DNA of 10,468 nt from Candidatus Jordarchaeia archaeon (GCA_018383835.1 JAHAWR010000050.1:1-10468), one strand, 5' to 3'; shown: positions 1-6,761, counted from the first letter of the stretch. A program made the numbers and translations. The notes: generated by a model from the letters alone, not told the origin.

Positions 1-245
1 CTCAAAGAAGCTTCTTGGAGCCACTACACGATGGCTTCGGAAAGAAAGGCTTCTAAAAATCGCCTACGAAGACAGGTTAACGAGGCCTGAATTTAAAACT
101 CTGAGAAAGCTATTCTCAACCCTTCAGAACCGAAGAAGTGGTAAACCACGAAGCGAAGCCACAAGAAGAGCCCACCAACAATCTATAACTATTCTCCTTC
201 GCTGGAAAGCTTTAAGGAGCCATAGTAGGGTATAAGGGAGGGCTT
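1..245 (+). pseudogene. tnpA: Decayed IS607-type serine recombinase (tnpA), 3' part
   Basis: Frame 2 stays open from the window edge to a stop near 234 and reads IAYEDRLTRPEFKTLRKLF around positions 59-115. This matches the conserved IAYxDRLTRFGF segment of IS607-family serine recombinases. Further on, the expected C-terminal FAGKLYG-RSH segment is split between frames (TTCGCTGGAAAGCTT near 199-213, then RSHSRV), so the gene is frameshifted. The N-terminal half with the catalytic serine lies outside the window. The decayed copy at 6464-6755 on the other strand aligns with it. It ends just before tnpB, the usual tnpA-tnpB order. Family call is confident; the pseudogene call rests on the visible frame break. 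Confidence 0.72.
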
Positions 246-1487
246 GTGGTGTCAGAGTGCTCATACCAAGTTAGGTCCTACAAAGTAAAGCACAACTACG
301 ACGTTAAATGGTTCTTAGAATCTTATAGATGGATGCTTCAGAGAGCAATCAACGAGACCTGGAAAAACACAACTTGGAAGGAGAAGGTCACCAAGAGGAG
401 AAGGTTGATTCCGATAATTCCGAAGAGCAGCGAGTTCAAGCGCAACCTAAGAAACTATTTGCTTGGAGGCTGGGACTTTTGCGCTCACTACGCTGACTCC
501 GCAATCAAGCAAGCATACTCAATTCTGAAGTCTTGGAGAAGAAATTATTTGAATGGGAGAAGGGCGAAAACGAAGCCAGTCGTTAAGAAGAAGTTTGTCA
601 GAGTGAAAGAGACACTGTATTCTTATAAGAACGGTAGGATCGAGATAAGTATTAGGCCGTTCGAAGAGCACTTGGTTTTCGATGTCTCGAACGCTTGGTT
701 CTGGAGCAGGGCTAAAGGAGAGATGGGGGAACTAATCCTCAACGAGAAGTTCCTAACCATTACTTTTAGGTTCAAGCGAAGAGTTGAGGAAAGAGGAGTG
801 ATTGTGTGGGACTGCAATGAGAGGAGCATCGACGGCTTCAACCCAGAAATAGGATGGATAAGAGTCGATCTCAGAAAGCTCTTCCACATACATAGAGTTT
901 ATGAGTTGAAGAGGCAGAGGCTGCAAAGTAAAGCTTCAAAGAAGCCATCTTTAAGGAGAGTTCTGGAGAAATACTCAAACAGAGAGAGAAATAGGGTGAG
1001 AGATTTTATTCATAAAATAACGACAATGATTTCTAAGACGTTCAAAGACTACGTCCATGGCTTCGAAGACCTCAACAAGGAGAAGATGCTCAACAAGTCA
1101 AGAGCTCGCAACAGAAACATCGCAAAAAGCAATTGGAAAACTATAATCAGTTTAATGGGTTACAAGTCAAGAGTCCAGCTCCTAAGCCCTTACAACTCTA
1201 CTAAAAGGTGCTCCAGGTGTGGGATGGTTAATGCCCCGAAAGGAGCACTCTACAAGTGTAAGAACTGTGGATTAAAAATAGATAGGCAGCTTAACGCCTG
1301 CATAAACTTATATCTTCAGGTGAGGGTCTTTCCCATCTCCGAAGCTATTCGTTGGGCTTGTGGGGGGTGGGGTGGGTTCACCCTGACGGGGGGTGAGGCT
1401 GATGCAGGCTCCAATGAACCCATGAGGGGCTTTGAGGCTTGTGAACCCCCAAGGACCAAGTATGGATCAACACTTACCCATACTTAG
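246..1487 (+). CDS. tnpB: TnpB-type RNA-guided nuclease of an IS607-family element
   Basis: TnpB proteins are RuvC-like, RNA-guided DNA nucleases, ancestors of Cas12, that use an RNA from the element's right end. In this 413-residue product the RuvC acidic residues appear intact: D189 in VIVWDCNERS, E274 in HGFEDLNKE and D346 in KIDRQLNA. The zinc ribbon is complete (CSRC 322-325, CKNC 338-341). The N-terminal half is basic and matches archaeal IS607-type TnpB (SYRWMLQRAINETW, ILKSWRRNYL). The start is GTG at 246 (or GTG at 249), preceded by GGGAGG at 236-241. The last ~50 residues, beyond NLYLQVR, run into the right-end repeat, so that tail is atypical. Its tnpA partner is decayed, so it may now be transposition-dead but nuclease-competent. 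Confidence 0.9.
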   Translation: MVSECSYQVRSYKVKHNYDVKWFLESYRWMLQRAINETWKNTTWKEKVTKRRRLIPIIPKSSEFKRNLRNYLLGGWDFCAHYADSAIKQAYSILKSWRRNYLNGRRAKTKPVVKKKFVRVKETLYSYKNGRIEISIRPFEEHLVFDVSNAWFWSRAKGEMGELILNEKFLTITFRFKRRVEERGVIVWDCNERSIDGFNPEIGWIRVDLRKLFHIHRVYELKRQRLQSKASKKPSLRRVLEKYSNRERNRVRDFIHKITTMISKTFKDYVHGFEDLNKEKMLNKSRARNRNIAKSNWKTIISLMGYKSRVQLLSPYNSTKRCSRCGMVNAPKGALYKCKNCGLKIDRQLNACINLYLQVRVFPISEAIRWACGGWGGFTLTGGEADAGSNEPMRGFEACEPPRTKYGSTLTHT

Positions 1488-1791
1488 TCTGGAACCCAAG
1501 CATAAGGTCGGCGAAATACGGAGAGCCCTAAAGACAATAACCTCAAATACACCCCTCCTAGCACTCCTCGCCACATTCCAAGCATCAGCCCTCACCCTAA
1601 CAGTTGCGTCATTCTACCACTATGCAGTAAACTACATAGTTAACGGTGGACTCCAATGGGAAATACTCGCGGGGGGAACCATAATCAACCCAGCTATCAT
1701 GGTCATGCTGGCCACACTCGCCATCCTAGCTGCCAAAGCGGTCACATACAAAACACTGAAATTCACCCTCCAACAGCAAACACCAACATGA
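1432..1791 (+). CDS. Small two-helix membrane protein, 5' end fused to the IS right end
   Basis: No family recognised. Beyond the IS boundary (about 1496) the frame encodes roughly 98 residues with a basic leader (KHKVGEIRRALKTI) and two hydrophobic segments, about TPLLALLATFQASALTLTVASF and PAIMVMLATLAILAAKAV, so a small integral membrane protein is likely. No ATG, GTG or TTG lies in frame between the IS edge and the first hydrophobic stretch. The only starts (TTG 1432, ATG 1462) are within the IS. The element has therefore either removed the original 5' end or supplied a new start. It may be a 5'-truncated remnant. It ends about 120 nt before EF-2 on the same strand. Confidence 0.5.
   Translation: MRLVNPQGPSMDQHLPILSLEPKHKVGEIRRALKTITSNTPLLALLATFQASALTLTVASFYHYAVNYIVNGGLQWEILAGGTIINPAIMVMLATLAILAAKAVTYKTLKFTLQQQTPT
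1458..1485 (+). repeat. Right-end hairpin of IS607 copy 1
   Basis: A perfect 8-bp inverted repeat, AAGTATGG (1458-1465) and CCATACTT (1478-1485), surrounds a 12-nt loop. The same hairpin is preserved in the second copy at 5415-5442. Its place at the 3' end of tnpB is where the guide-RNA scaffold of TnpB systems is usually encoded, so it may form part of that RNA. That role is inferred. Confidence 0.6.
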
Positions 1792-1856
1792 GAAAAACAT
1801 AATGCCTAAAGCCTAAACGATCCGCTGATCTAAGGTTGCCTCCTAACTTTCTAACC

Positions 1857-1872
1857 CGAAAAGGTTTAAAAA
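1857..1872 (+). promoter_or_regulatory. Predicted archaeal promoter (BRE + TATA box) of EF-2
   Basis: A purine-rich BRE-like stretch (CGAAAAGG) is followed by TTTAAAAA at 1865-1872. The usual spacing puts transcription start near 1895, about 20 nt ahead of the EF-2 ATG at 1914. The prediction rests on motif and spacing only. Confidence 0.6.
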
Positions 1873-1913
1873 CTGCTGCCCCAATTTCACCATTAAGACG
1901 AGAGGTGGAAGCA

Positions 1914-4147
1914 ATGTCAGCAAGGATGAAGTACATTGAAGAAGTCGAAAAAATGATGCGAGTGAAAGACCAGATAAGGAACTTCGGAATAATCGCCCAC
2001 GTCGACCACGGGAAAACCACGTTGTCGGATAGCTTACTGGCGGAGGCCGGGCTTCTCTCCCCGACGATCGCGGGGGAGGCGAGGGCCCTTGACTACCTCG
2101 AGGAGGAACAGAAAAGGGGCATTACGATAAAGGCGGCTAACATCTCACTTGTGCACAAGTTCAACGGAAAAGACTACCTCATCAACCTCATCGACACGCC
2201 CGGACACGTAGAGGACGAGTCAGCCGGCTCGCTCGCGTAAATTTCACCGGGCACGTCACAAGAGCACTAAGAGTAATCGACGGAGCAGTAGTAGTGGTAG
2301 ACGCCGTCGAGGAGGTCGGCGTCCAGACTGAAACAGTTACAAGGCAGGCTTTGGCTGAGCGTGTCAGGCCTGTCTTGTTTATTAATAAGATTGACCGTTT
2401 AATTCGCGAGTTAAAGCTTGATGATCGTGGCGTTCAGGAGAAGCTTAACAGGATTATCCGTGATTTTAATGGTTTAATTGATCTTTATGGCGAGAAGGAG
2501 TATGCGAGCAAGTGGAAGGTCAACCCCGCTGAAGGTAATGTGGCCTTTGGCTCAGCCCTCCACAGGTGGGGCTTCACAGTCCCTCAGATGCTGGACTTGG
2601 GTTTGAAGTTTAGTGACATTGTTGCTTACTACAAGGAAGAAAGGGTGGATGAGCTTAAGAAGCTCCTCCCGGTTCATGCTTCCGTGCTGGACATGGTTGT
2701 TGACCACCTTCCTAATCCTGTCGAGGCTCAGCGCTACAGGGTTCCGAAAATATGGCATGGCGACATTAACAGCGAGATCGGTAAGGCTATGCTTGAGTGC
2801 GACGAGAATGGCCCGACAATTATCTGCCTGAACAAGGTTATCGTCGACCCTCACGCGGGAATTGTGTCAACGGGTAGGGTTTTCTCGGGGACTATTAGCG
2901 AGGGCGACCATGTCTATCTACTTACCGCCAAGAAGGGGTACAGGGTTCAGCAGACGAGCGTTTACATGGGCGCTAGACGCGCAATCGTCAGTTCTATTCC
3001 TGCCGGCAACATCGCAGCGATGTTAGGCCTGGAGCTTGCCAGGGCTGGGGAGACCGTGGTGACTGAGGAGCTTAAGGACGCCGTGGCTCCGTTCGAGAAG
3101 ATTAAGTATGTTTCGGAGCCCGTCGTCACAGTGGCTATTGAGCCGAAGCACCCGAAGGATTTGCCCAAGCTTGTTGAGCTGATGCAGAGGCTTTCGATCC
3201 AAGACCCGAACATCGTTGCAACGATTAATCAGGAGACAGGAGAGTATCTGCTCTCGGGGATGGGCGAGCTACACCTTGAGATCTCGTTGAAGGATATCCA
3301 GTCTGAAGTGGAAATCACCGTTTCTCCGCCCATAGTGGTTTACAGGGAGACTGTTTCGTCGCCGTCGCCACCCATTCTTGGTAAGAGTCCGAACAAGCAT
3401 AACAGGATCTGGATCATGGTTGAGCCGCTTAGCGAGGAGACGATCAACCTACTCGCCGAGGGAGAAATCTCTGAGTACCAAGATAGAGACGAGAGGGCGA
3501 GGGTCCTCAAGGAGAAGGCTGGCTGGGACGCCCATGACGCCAGAAACCTGTGGGCCATCGATGATCACTTCAACGTGATAGTGGACAGAACCCGTGGCAT
3601 CCAGTACCTGCGCGAAGTTAAGGAGACAATAATTTCAGGCATAAAATGGGCATGCGAGGCGGGGCCACTCGCCGAGGAGCCCATGAGAGGCGTCAAAGTC
3701 ATCGTAACGGACTGCCAGTTGCACGAGGACCCAGTGCACAGGGGGCCGGCGCAGATAATGCCGATGAGCAGACGCGCCACTTGGGGTGCCTTCCTAAGCG
3801 CGAAGCCAACGCTTCTTGAGCCCATATATAAGATTCAGGTGACTGTTCCCCCAGACTACATCGGCGCAGTTTCGAGCATACTGTCCCAGCGCAGGGGACA
3901 TGTCGTAAGCGTGGAACAGCGTGGCCCACTAGCCTTCATAAACGGAGAGATCCCGGTAAGAGAAAGCTTTGGGTTAGCGAACGATATGCGTTCCAGAACC
4001 TCCGGCAGGGCTTTCTGGCAGACGCAGTTCTCAAGGTGGGCTGAAGTCCCAAAGTCCCTGCTAAACGAAATAATAGCGGAAGTGCGGAAGAGGAAGGGGC
4101 TGAAGCCGGAGCCACCCAAAGCGGAGGAATACATAGACACGCTATAA
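1914..4147 (+). CDS. fusA (aef2): Translation elongation factor 2 (aEF-2), interrupted by a 29-nt BHB intron
   Basis: EF-2 is the GTPase that moves tRNA and mRNA through the ribosome. Exons are 1914-2211 and 2241-4147. Joined they encode 734 residues, a normal archaeal length. Motifs: G1 AHVDHGKTT (28-36), G2 region RGITIKA (~74), G3 DTPGHVDF (94-101, created by splicing), G4 NKID (148-151), and the domain IV loop LHEDPVHRGPAQ with His599, the diphthamide site. The C-terminus is canonical (SGRAFWQTQFSRW). The ATG at 1914 follows AGAGGTGG (1901-1908); an upstream ATG at 1836 lies before the TATA box and is unlikely. Without intron removal the frame ends at 2240 after 108 residues, while all downstream sequence stays intact and conserved, which argues against a pseudogene. 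Codon choice changes from C/A-ending to T-ending around 2340-2640. Confidence 0.95.
2212..2240 (+). other. Bulge-helix-bulge (BHB) mRNA intron in EF-2, 29 nt
   Basis: Seen directly: central 4-bp helix ACGU (2206-2209) with GCGU (2235-2238); 3-nt bulge AGA (2210-2212) on the 5' strand and AAA (2239-2241) on the 3' strand; inner helix GGACGAG (2213-2219) with CUCGCUC (2228-2234), six pairs with one A-C mismatch, closed by an 8-nt loop; outer helix GCCCGG (2198-2203) with CCGGGC (2247-2252) after an internal loop. Known: the archaeal splicing endonuclease cuts after the second base of each 3-nt bulge. Cutting after 2211 and 2240 joins CAC GTA G to AT TTC ACC, giving H-V-D-F-T, the invariant G3 sequence. 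The outer internal loop (2 by 5) makes it a relaxed BHB. Confidence 0.85.
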
Positions 4148-4240
4148 CCTCCACCTCAACCCCCCCTTGCCATTTCTTTACGGCATCATGGTGCACCCCC
4201 TTCCTGCATATCTGACCCCCCCTTAGAATAACAAAAAATG

Positions 4241-4248
4241 TAATTATA
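4241..4248 (+). promoter_or_regulatory. Possible TATA box of the 4300-4617 gene
   Basis: TAATTATA sits in an A-rich patch about 52 nt before the start codon, which would place transcription start near 4270. This is a weak match and the only AT-rich element in the 150-nt gap after EF-2. That gap also contains two CCCCCCTT runs (near 4160 and 4216) and a short T-rich stretch (4170-4180) that could end EF-2 transcription. Confidence 0.35.
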
Positions 4249-4299
4249 TGAGAAGAAGACAAAATTAACGAAGACCCCATATGCCGGGAGGCTGTTCCG

Positions 4300-4617
4300 A
4301 TGTCGAAAGAGGGTGAAGAATCCACTAGGAAGGTGCCCGAGTGGGTGGAAGCTAGGGAGCAGCTGAAACATCCCCCACTTAAGGAAAGTCTCGGAGACGA
4401 CGAGCTTTTCCTACTCGAAATCCTGTCCCAGCAGAGAAAGATCCTCGACCAGATCATAACCGAGTTTAACGCTCCGCGGAAGGCAGCGGGGAAAGAGCCA
4501 TCCTCCAAAGAACAAATAGTCTCCATGTTGAAGGAACTCGAGGATAAAGGGCTCCTAAGTAAAGTGGAAGTGTGGCAGATAACCAGCAAAGGAAAAAGAT
4601 ACCTCGAAGAAATGTAA
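4300..4617 (+). CDS. Small winged-helix-like protein of unknown function
   Basis: 105 residues. A charged N-terminus (~35 residues) precedes LGDDELFLLEILSQQRKILDQII, then SSKEQIVSMLKELEDKGLLSKVEVWQITSKGKRYLEEM. The helix (EQIVSMLKELEDKGLL) followed by a short strand pair (SKVEVWQITSKGKRYLEE) is the usual shape of an archaeal winged-helix DNA-binding domain, so a transcription-regulator role is possible. I do not recognise a specific family and there are no metal-binding residues. The start is ATG 4300 with GGGAGG at 4286-4292 eight nt upstream. It stands alone on the plus strand between EF-2 and tRNA-Gln. Confidence 0.7.
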   Translation: MSKEGEESTRKVPEWVEAREQLKHPPLKESLGDDELFLLEILSQQRKILDQIITEFNAPRKAAGKEPSSKEQIVSMLKELEDKGLLSKVEVWQITSKGKRYLEEM

Positions 4618-4736
4618 GCGAAAAAACACCCCCCTTAAACGCCGAAGCCCATCCAGACCCTCTCTGCCCCCGCCGTCCGAAGCTAGTCGGCTCTTTCCAA
4701 GAATGTCTTCGCACCTCAGCCGCCGCCCTCGAAAAC

Positions 4737-4744
4737 TATATAAA
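4737..4744 (+). promoter_or_regulatory. TATA box of the tRNA-Gln gene
   Basis: TATATAAA preceded by GAAAAC (BRE-like). Its centre lies about 30 nt upstream of the first tRNA base at 4771, the expected archaeal spacing for a transcript starting at or just before the tRNA. Confidence 0.75.
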
Positions 4745-4785
4745 AATTTCGCCCTCTACTTAAGAACGGAAGCCCGGTGGTGTAG

Positions 4786-4803
4786 AGCCTCTAGGGGGCG
4801 CGG
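4786..4803 (+). other. tRNA-Gln intron 1, in the D-loop (about 18 nt)
   Basis: Central helix GUGU (4780-4783) with GCGC (4798-4801), two G-C and two G-U pairs; 5' bulge AGA (4784-4786); 3' bulge GGA (4802-4804). The inner helix is short (CCU with GGG, three-base loop) with a G-G mismatch next to the bulge. Cutting after 4785 and 4803 leaves an 11-base D-loop, AGAGCGGCCAA, with G18 and G19 in place. That an insertion exists is clear; the boundaries are less certain than for the other introns and could shift by a few bases. Confidence 0.65.
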
Positions 4804-4843
4804 AGCGGCCAAGCATCCGGGGCTCTGGACCCCGGGACCCCAG

Positions 4844-4856
4844 ACACCGCGGGGAC
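4844..4856 (+). other. tRNA-Gln intron 2, at the T-stem/T-loop junction (13 nt)
   Basis: Central helix CCCC (4838-4841) with GGGG (4851-4854); 5' bulge AGA (4842-4844); 3' bulge ACT (4855-4857); a six-base loop CACCGC instead of an inner helix. Cutting after 4843 and 4856 joins CCCAG to TTCGAAT-CTGGG and restores a perfect T-arm, placing the intron between positions 53 and 54. It is near the lower size limit known for archaeal tRNA introns. Confidence 0.82.
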
Positions 4857-4915
4857 TTCGAATCTGGGCCGGGCTACCATCACTTTCCCCTCCATTCTTC
4901 CGTGGAGGTGTAGTG

Positions 4916-5185
4916 TTGGGTTTTCTTGAAGAGAGGGTGAGTGCGGCTATCCAGGAGTACAACAGGTATCATGCTCCCGAGGCTGTGGCTGAGCTGGTTC
5001 AGGTTAGTGAAAGCCGGTTTTGTGTGTTTTTTAGTGGTGGCTCATTATGCCGCTCGTGCGGCGTCTATGACTACTTTGATGACTTACGGGTTTTGCTCGA
5101 GGATTTCGGACTGAGAACGCGTATTGAGGGCTTCGAGGAGGGCGGTGATGGAATATTCGTGGTGTTTGTTATCGAGAAAGAGTGA
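4916..5185 (+). CDS. Small CxxC protein of unknown function
   Basis: About 89 residues, no family recognised. The sequence starts with an amphipathic helix (FLEERVSAAIQEYNRYH), then a strand-rich part (ESRFCVFFSGGSLCRSCGVYDYFDDL) with a CRSC pair that could bind metal or form a disulfide, and ends FVVFVIEKE. The frame extends upstream through the tRNA, but GGAGGTG at 4904-4910 fixes the real start just downstream: TTG 4916 (five-base spacing), with GTG 4913 as the alternative. It begins 36 nt after the tRNA and has no evident promoter of its own, so it may be co-transcribed with tRNA-Gln. Confidence 0.72.
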   Translation: MGFLEERVSAAIQEYNRYHAPEAVAELVQVSESRFCVFFSGGSLCRSCGVYDYFDDLRVLLEDFGLRTRIEGFEEGGDGIFVVFVIEKE

Positions 5186-5201
5186 AGTTTACGCTTAGCT
5201 A

Positions 5202-5240
5202 TTTTCCTTTTTTATTCCTCGCTTTTCGCCGTTTTCTTTT
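5202..5240 (+). terminator. T-rich transcription termination region
   Basis: Several T runs (TTTT, TTTTTT, TTTT, TTTT, TTTT) lie within 40 nt starting 17 nt after the stop at 5185. Archaeal RNA polymerase terminates at such T-rich tracts without needing a hairpin. The following stretch, 5241-5403, shows no gene or site I can support. Confidence 0.5.
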
Positions 5241-5414
5241 GTCCTCATGCTATCTATCCCTGGTTGGGATGGTGTTTTGTATTTTGTACTTTGAGCTGGG
5301 CGGTGTGGTTTGAGAGTTACACTTCCCGATATGGGTTACAGCTGGCCCCTTCTGAGGTTGGGTGTAGGCTGCTGGTTTTGCTCTTCAGGAAACCCAATAG
5401 TAGGGTTCCAGACT

Positions 5415-5442
5415 AAGTATGGGTAAGTGTTGATCCATACTT
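5415..5442 (-). repeat. Right-end hairpin of IS607 copy 2
   Basis: AAGTATGG (5415-5422) and CCATACTT (5435-5442) form the same 8-bp inverted repeat as 1458-1485. It is fully preserved although the adjacent tnpB is wrecked, either because this copy decayed recently or because the structure is under constraint. Confidence 0.6.
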
Positions 5443-5463
5443 GGTCCTTGGGGTTCACAAGCC

Positions 5464-6464
5464 TTACCCGCATTTCTTGCACTCGTAAAGTGCTCCCTTC
5501 GGGGCATTAACCATCCCACTGGAGCACCTCCTACTCGAGTTATAAGGATTTAGAAGCCGGACTCTGAACTTGTAACCCATCAAACCAATTATAGTCCCCC
5601 AACTTTTTGCAATGTTCCTGTTGTGGTTTCTCGACTTTCCGAACATCTTCTCCTTCTTAAGGTCTTCGAAGCCGTGAACGTAACCCCCCTAAACGCCTCA
5701 GCGATCATCGTTGTAATCTTATGAATAAAGTCCCCCTCTATTCCTCTCCCTCCTCAAGTATTTCTCCAAAACTCTCCTCAAGGACGACTTCCTCGAAGCC
5801 TCACTTTGCAGTCTTCGCCTCTTCAACTCACAAACTCTATGTATGTGGAAGAGCCTTCTGAGATCAACTCTTCCATCCGATCTCTGGATTAAAGCCAAGG
5901 CTCCTCTCGTTGCAGTTCCACGCAATCACCCCTTTCGGCTCCCCAACCCTCTTGAACCTAAAAGTAATGGTTAGGAACTTCTCGTTGAGGATTAGCTCCC
6001 CCTCCCTTAGCCTTTCCAGAACCAAGCATTCGAAACATCAAAAATTAAGTGCTCCTCGAACGGTCTAACGCTCACCCTAACCTTACCGTTTTTGTAGGAA
6101 TATAATGTTTTCTTCACTCTGACGAACTTCTTCTTAACGACAGGCTTCGCTCTAGCCCCCCTCCCTTCCAAGTAGTTCCTCCTCCAAGACTTCAGAATCA
6201 AATAAGCTTCTTGTAGAATCAACATAGTGAGCGCAGAAATCCCAGTCTCCAAGCAAAGAGTTTCTTAGGTTGCGCTTGAACTCGCTGCTCTTCATATTGG
6301 AATCAACCTTTTCCCGCCTTTAACAACCTCATTCCAAGTTATGTTTTCCCAAATTTCGTTGATTGCTCTCTGCAGCAGCCACCTATAAGACTCCAAGAAG
6401 CCCTTAACGTCATGCTTTACTTGAGGACTTAACTTGATACGAGCATTCTGACGCTGCTGACCAC
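5464..6464 (-). pseudogene. tnpB: Frameshifted tnpB of IS607 copy 2
   Basis: Pieces of the same TnpB as at 246-1487 appear in order but in different frames: KHDVKGFLESYRWLLQRAIN near 6420-6360; LKSWRRNYLEGRGARAKP within 6252-6007; VDLRRLFHIHRVCELKRRR within 5925-5719; and NIAKSWGTIIGLMGYKFRVR with KGALYECKKCG within 5646-5464. The zinc ribbon has lost one CxxC (CSSGMVNAP in place of CSRCGMVNAP). There are at least four frame breaks, so no full-length product is possible. Confidence 0.85.
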
Positions 6465-6755
6465 CTCTTCATACCTATGGCTCCTCATCCCGTAGAGTTT
6501 TCCAGCGAAGTGCGAGACAATATTATTTCATCAACGAGCTCTTCTTGTGGCGTCTTCGCTTCATGGATCACCTCTATCTCAGCCTAAAGGTTGAGAGCAG
6601 CTTCCTCAGAGTTTTAAATCCAAACATCGCCAACCTATCATAGGCGATTATTACTCTGGAAATTTTTCTCTTTGAAACCATATAGGAGCTTCAGGAAGTT
6701 CTTTCTCTTCTCGCTAAGCCCGGAGCCAATGTCGGCGAGTATTTGGATCTAGGGG
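6464..6755 (-). pseudogene. tnpA: Truncated, frameshifted IS607 serine recombinase (tnpA)
   Basis: Reading down from about 6755: IQILADIGSGLSEKRKNFLKLL, then after a one-base shift VIIAYDRLAMFGFKTLRKLLSTF, then further shifts to a FAGKLYGMRSH-like end. DIGSGLxEKRK and IAYxDRLxxFGF mark IS607-family serine recombinases. The N-terminal third, including the catalytic serine and the DNA-binding domain, is absent. Confidence 0.75.
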
Positions 6756-6761
6756 TGTTTG

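Larger units (their letters stand above)
1..1496 (+). mobile_element. IS607-family insertion sequence, copy 1 (left end outside window)
   Basis: The tnpA remnant plus tnpB define an IS607-family element. Its right boundary is inferred at about 1496 by comparison with the inverted copy at 5404: the two are near-identical across 1437-1496 and diverge right after GGAACCC. IS607 elements usually make no target-site duplication, so the exact edge cannot be confirmed here. The left end lies before position 1. Confidence 0.8.
4771..4879 (+). tRNA. tRNA-Gln (anticodon CUG) with two introns, CCA encoded
   Basis: Acceptor stem AGCCCGG (4771-4777) pairs with CCGGGCT (4869-4875), then A73 and encoded CCA (4877-4879). 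The anticodon arm CGGGG-CTCTGGA-CCCCG is 4818-4834 with anticodon CTG at 4825-4827. The D-stem is GTGT (4780-4783) with GCAT (4813-4816). The T-stem is CCCAG (4839-4843) with CTGGG (4864-4868) around loop TTCGAAT (4857-4863). Two extra segments interrupt it, in the D-loop and between T-stem and T-loop. Removing both leaves a standard 78-nt tRNA. Such multi-intron tRNAs are known mainly from thermophilic Thermoproteales and relatives. A scanner that does not model non-canonical introns would miss this gene. Confidence 0.9.
5404..6755 (-). mobile_element. IS607-family insertion sequence, copy 2, decayed and inverted
   Basis: This is the same element as at 1-1496 on the opposite strand. Its right end (5404-5465) is nearly identical to 1437-1496, including the hairpin at 5415-5442, with one C lost from a C run. 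The coding parts are broken by several frameshifts. The upstream limit is where similarity to tnpA stops, at about 6755; the recombinase N-terminus is missing, so this copy is 5'-truncated. Confidence 0.8.

Noticed and set aside
2205..2245. EF-2 break read as a pseudogene or simple frameshift error
   Set aside because: The disruption is a clean 29-nt insertion with BHB structure, and everything on both sides is intact and conserved to the C-terminus. A simple indel would not leave two correctly placed bulges and an exact V-D-F junction.
4155..4222. Two CCCCCCTT runs after EF-2 as a repeat element
   Set aside because: Only two short pyrimidine tracts with unrelated flanks; no spacing or copy number to support a CRISPR or repeat family.
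3936..4589. Long minus-strand open frame (217 codons) opposite EF-2 and the small regulator gene
   Set aside because: Low-complexity serine/leucine-rich product with no start signal, antisense to well-supported genes.
4703..5185. A 160-residue protein starting at 4703
   Set aside because: Its first 70 residues would be translated from the tRNA gene and its promoter; the ribosome-binding site at 4904-4910 marks the real start.
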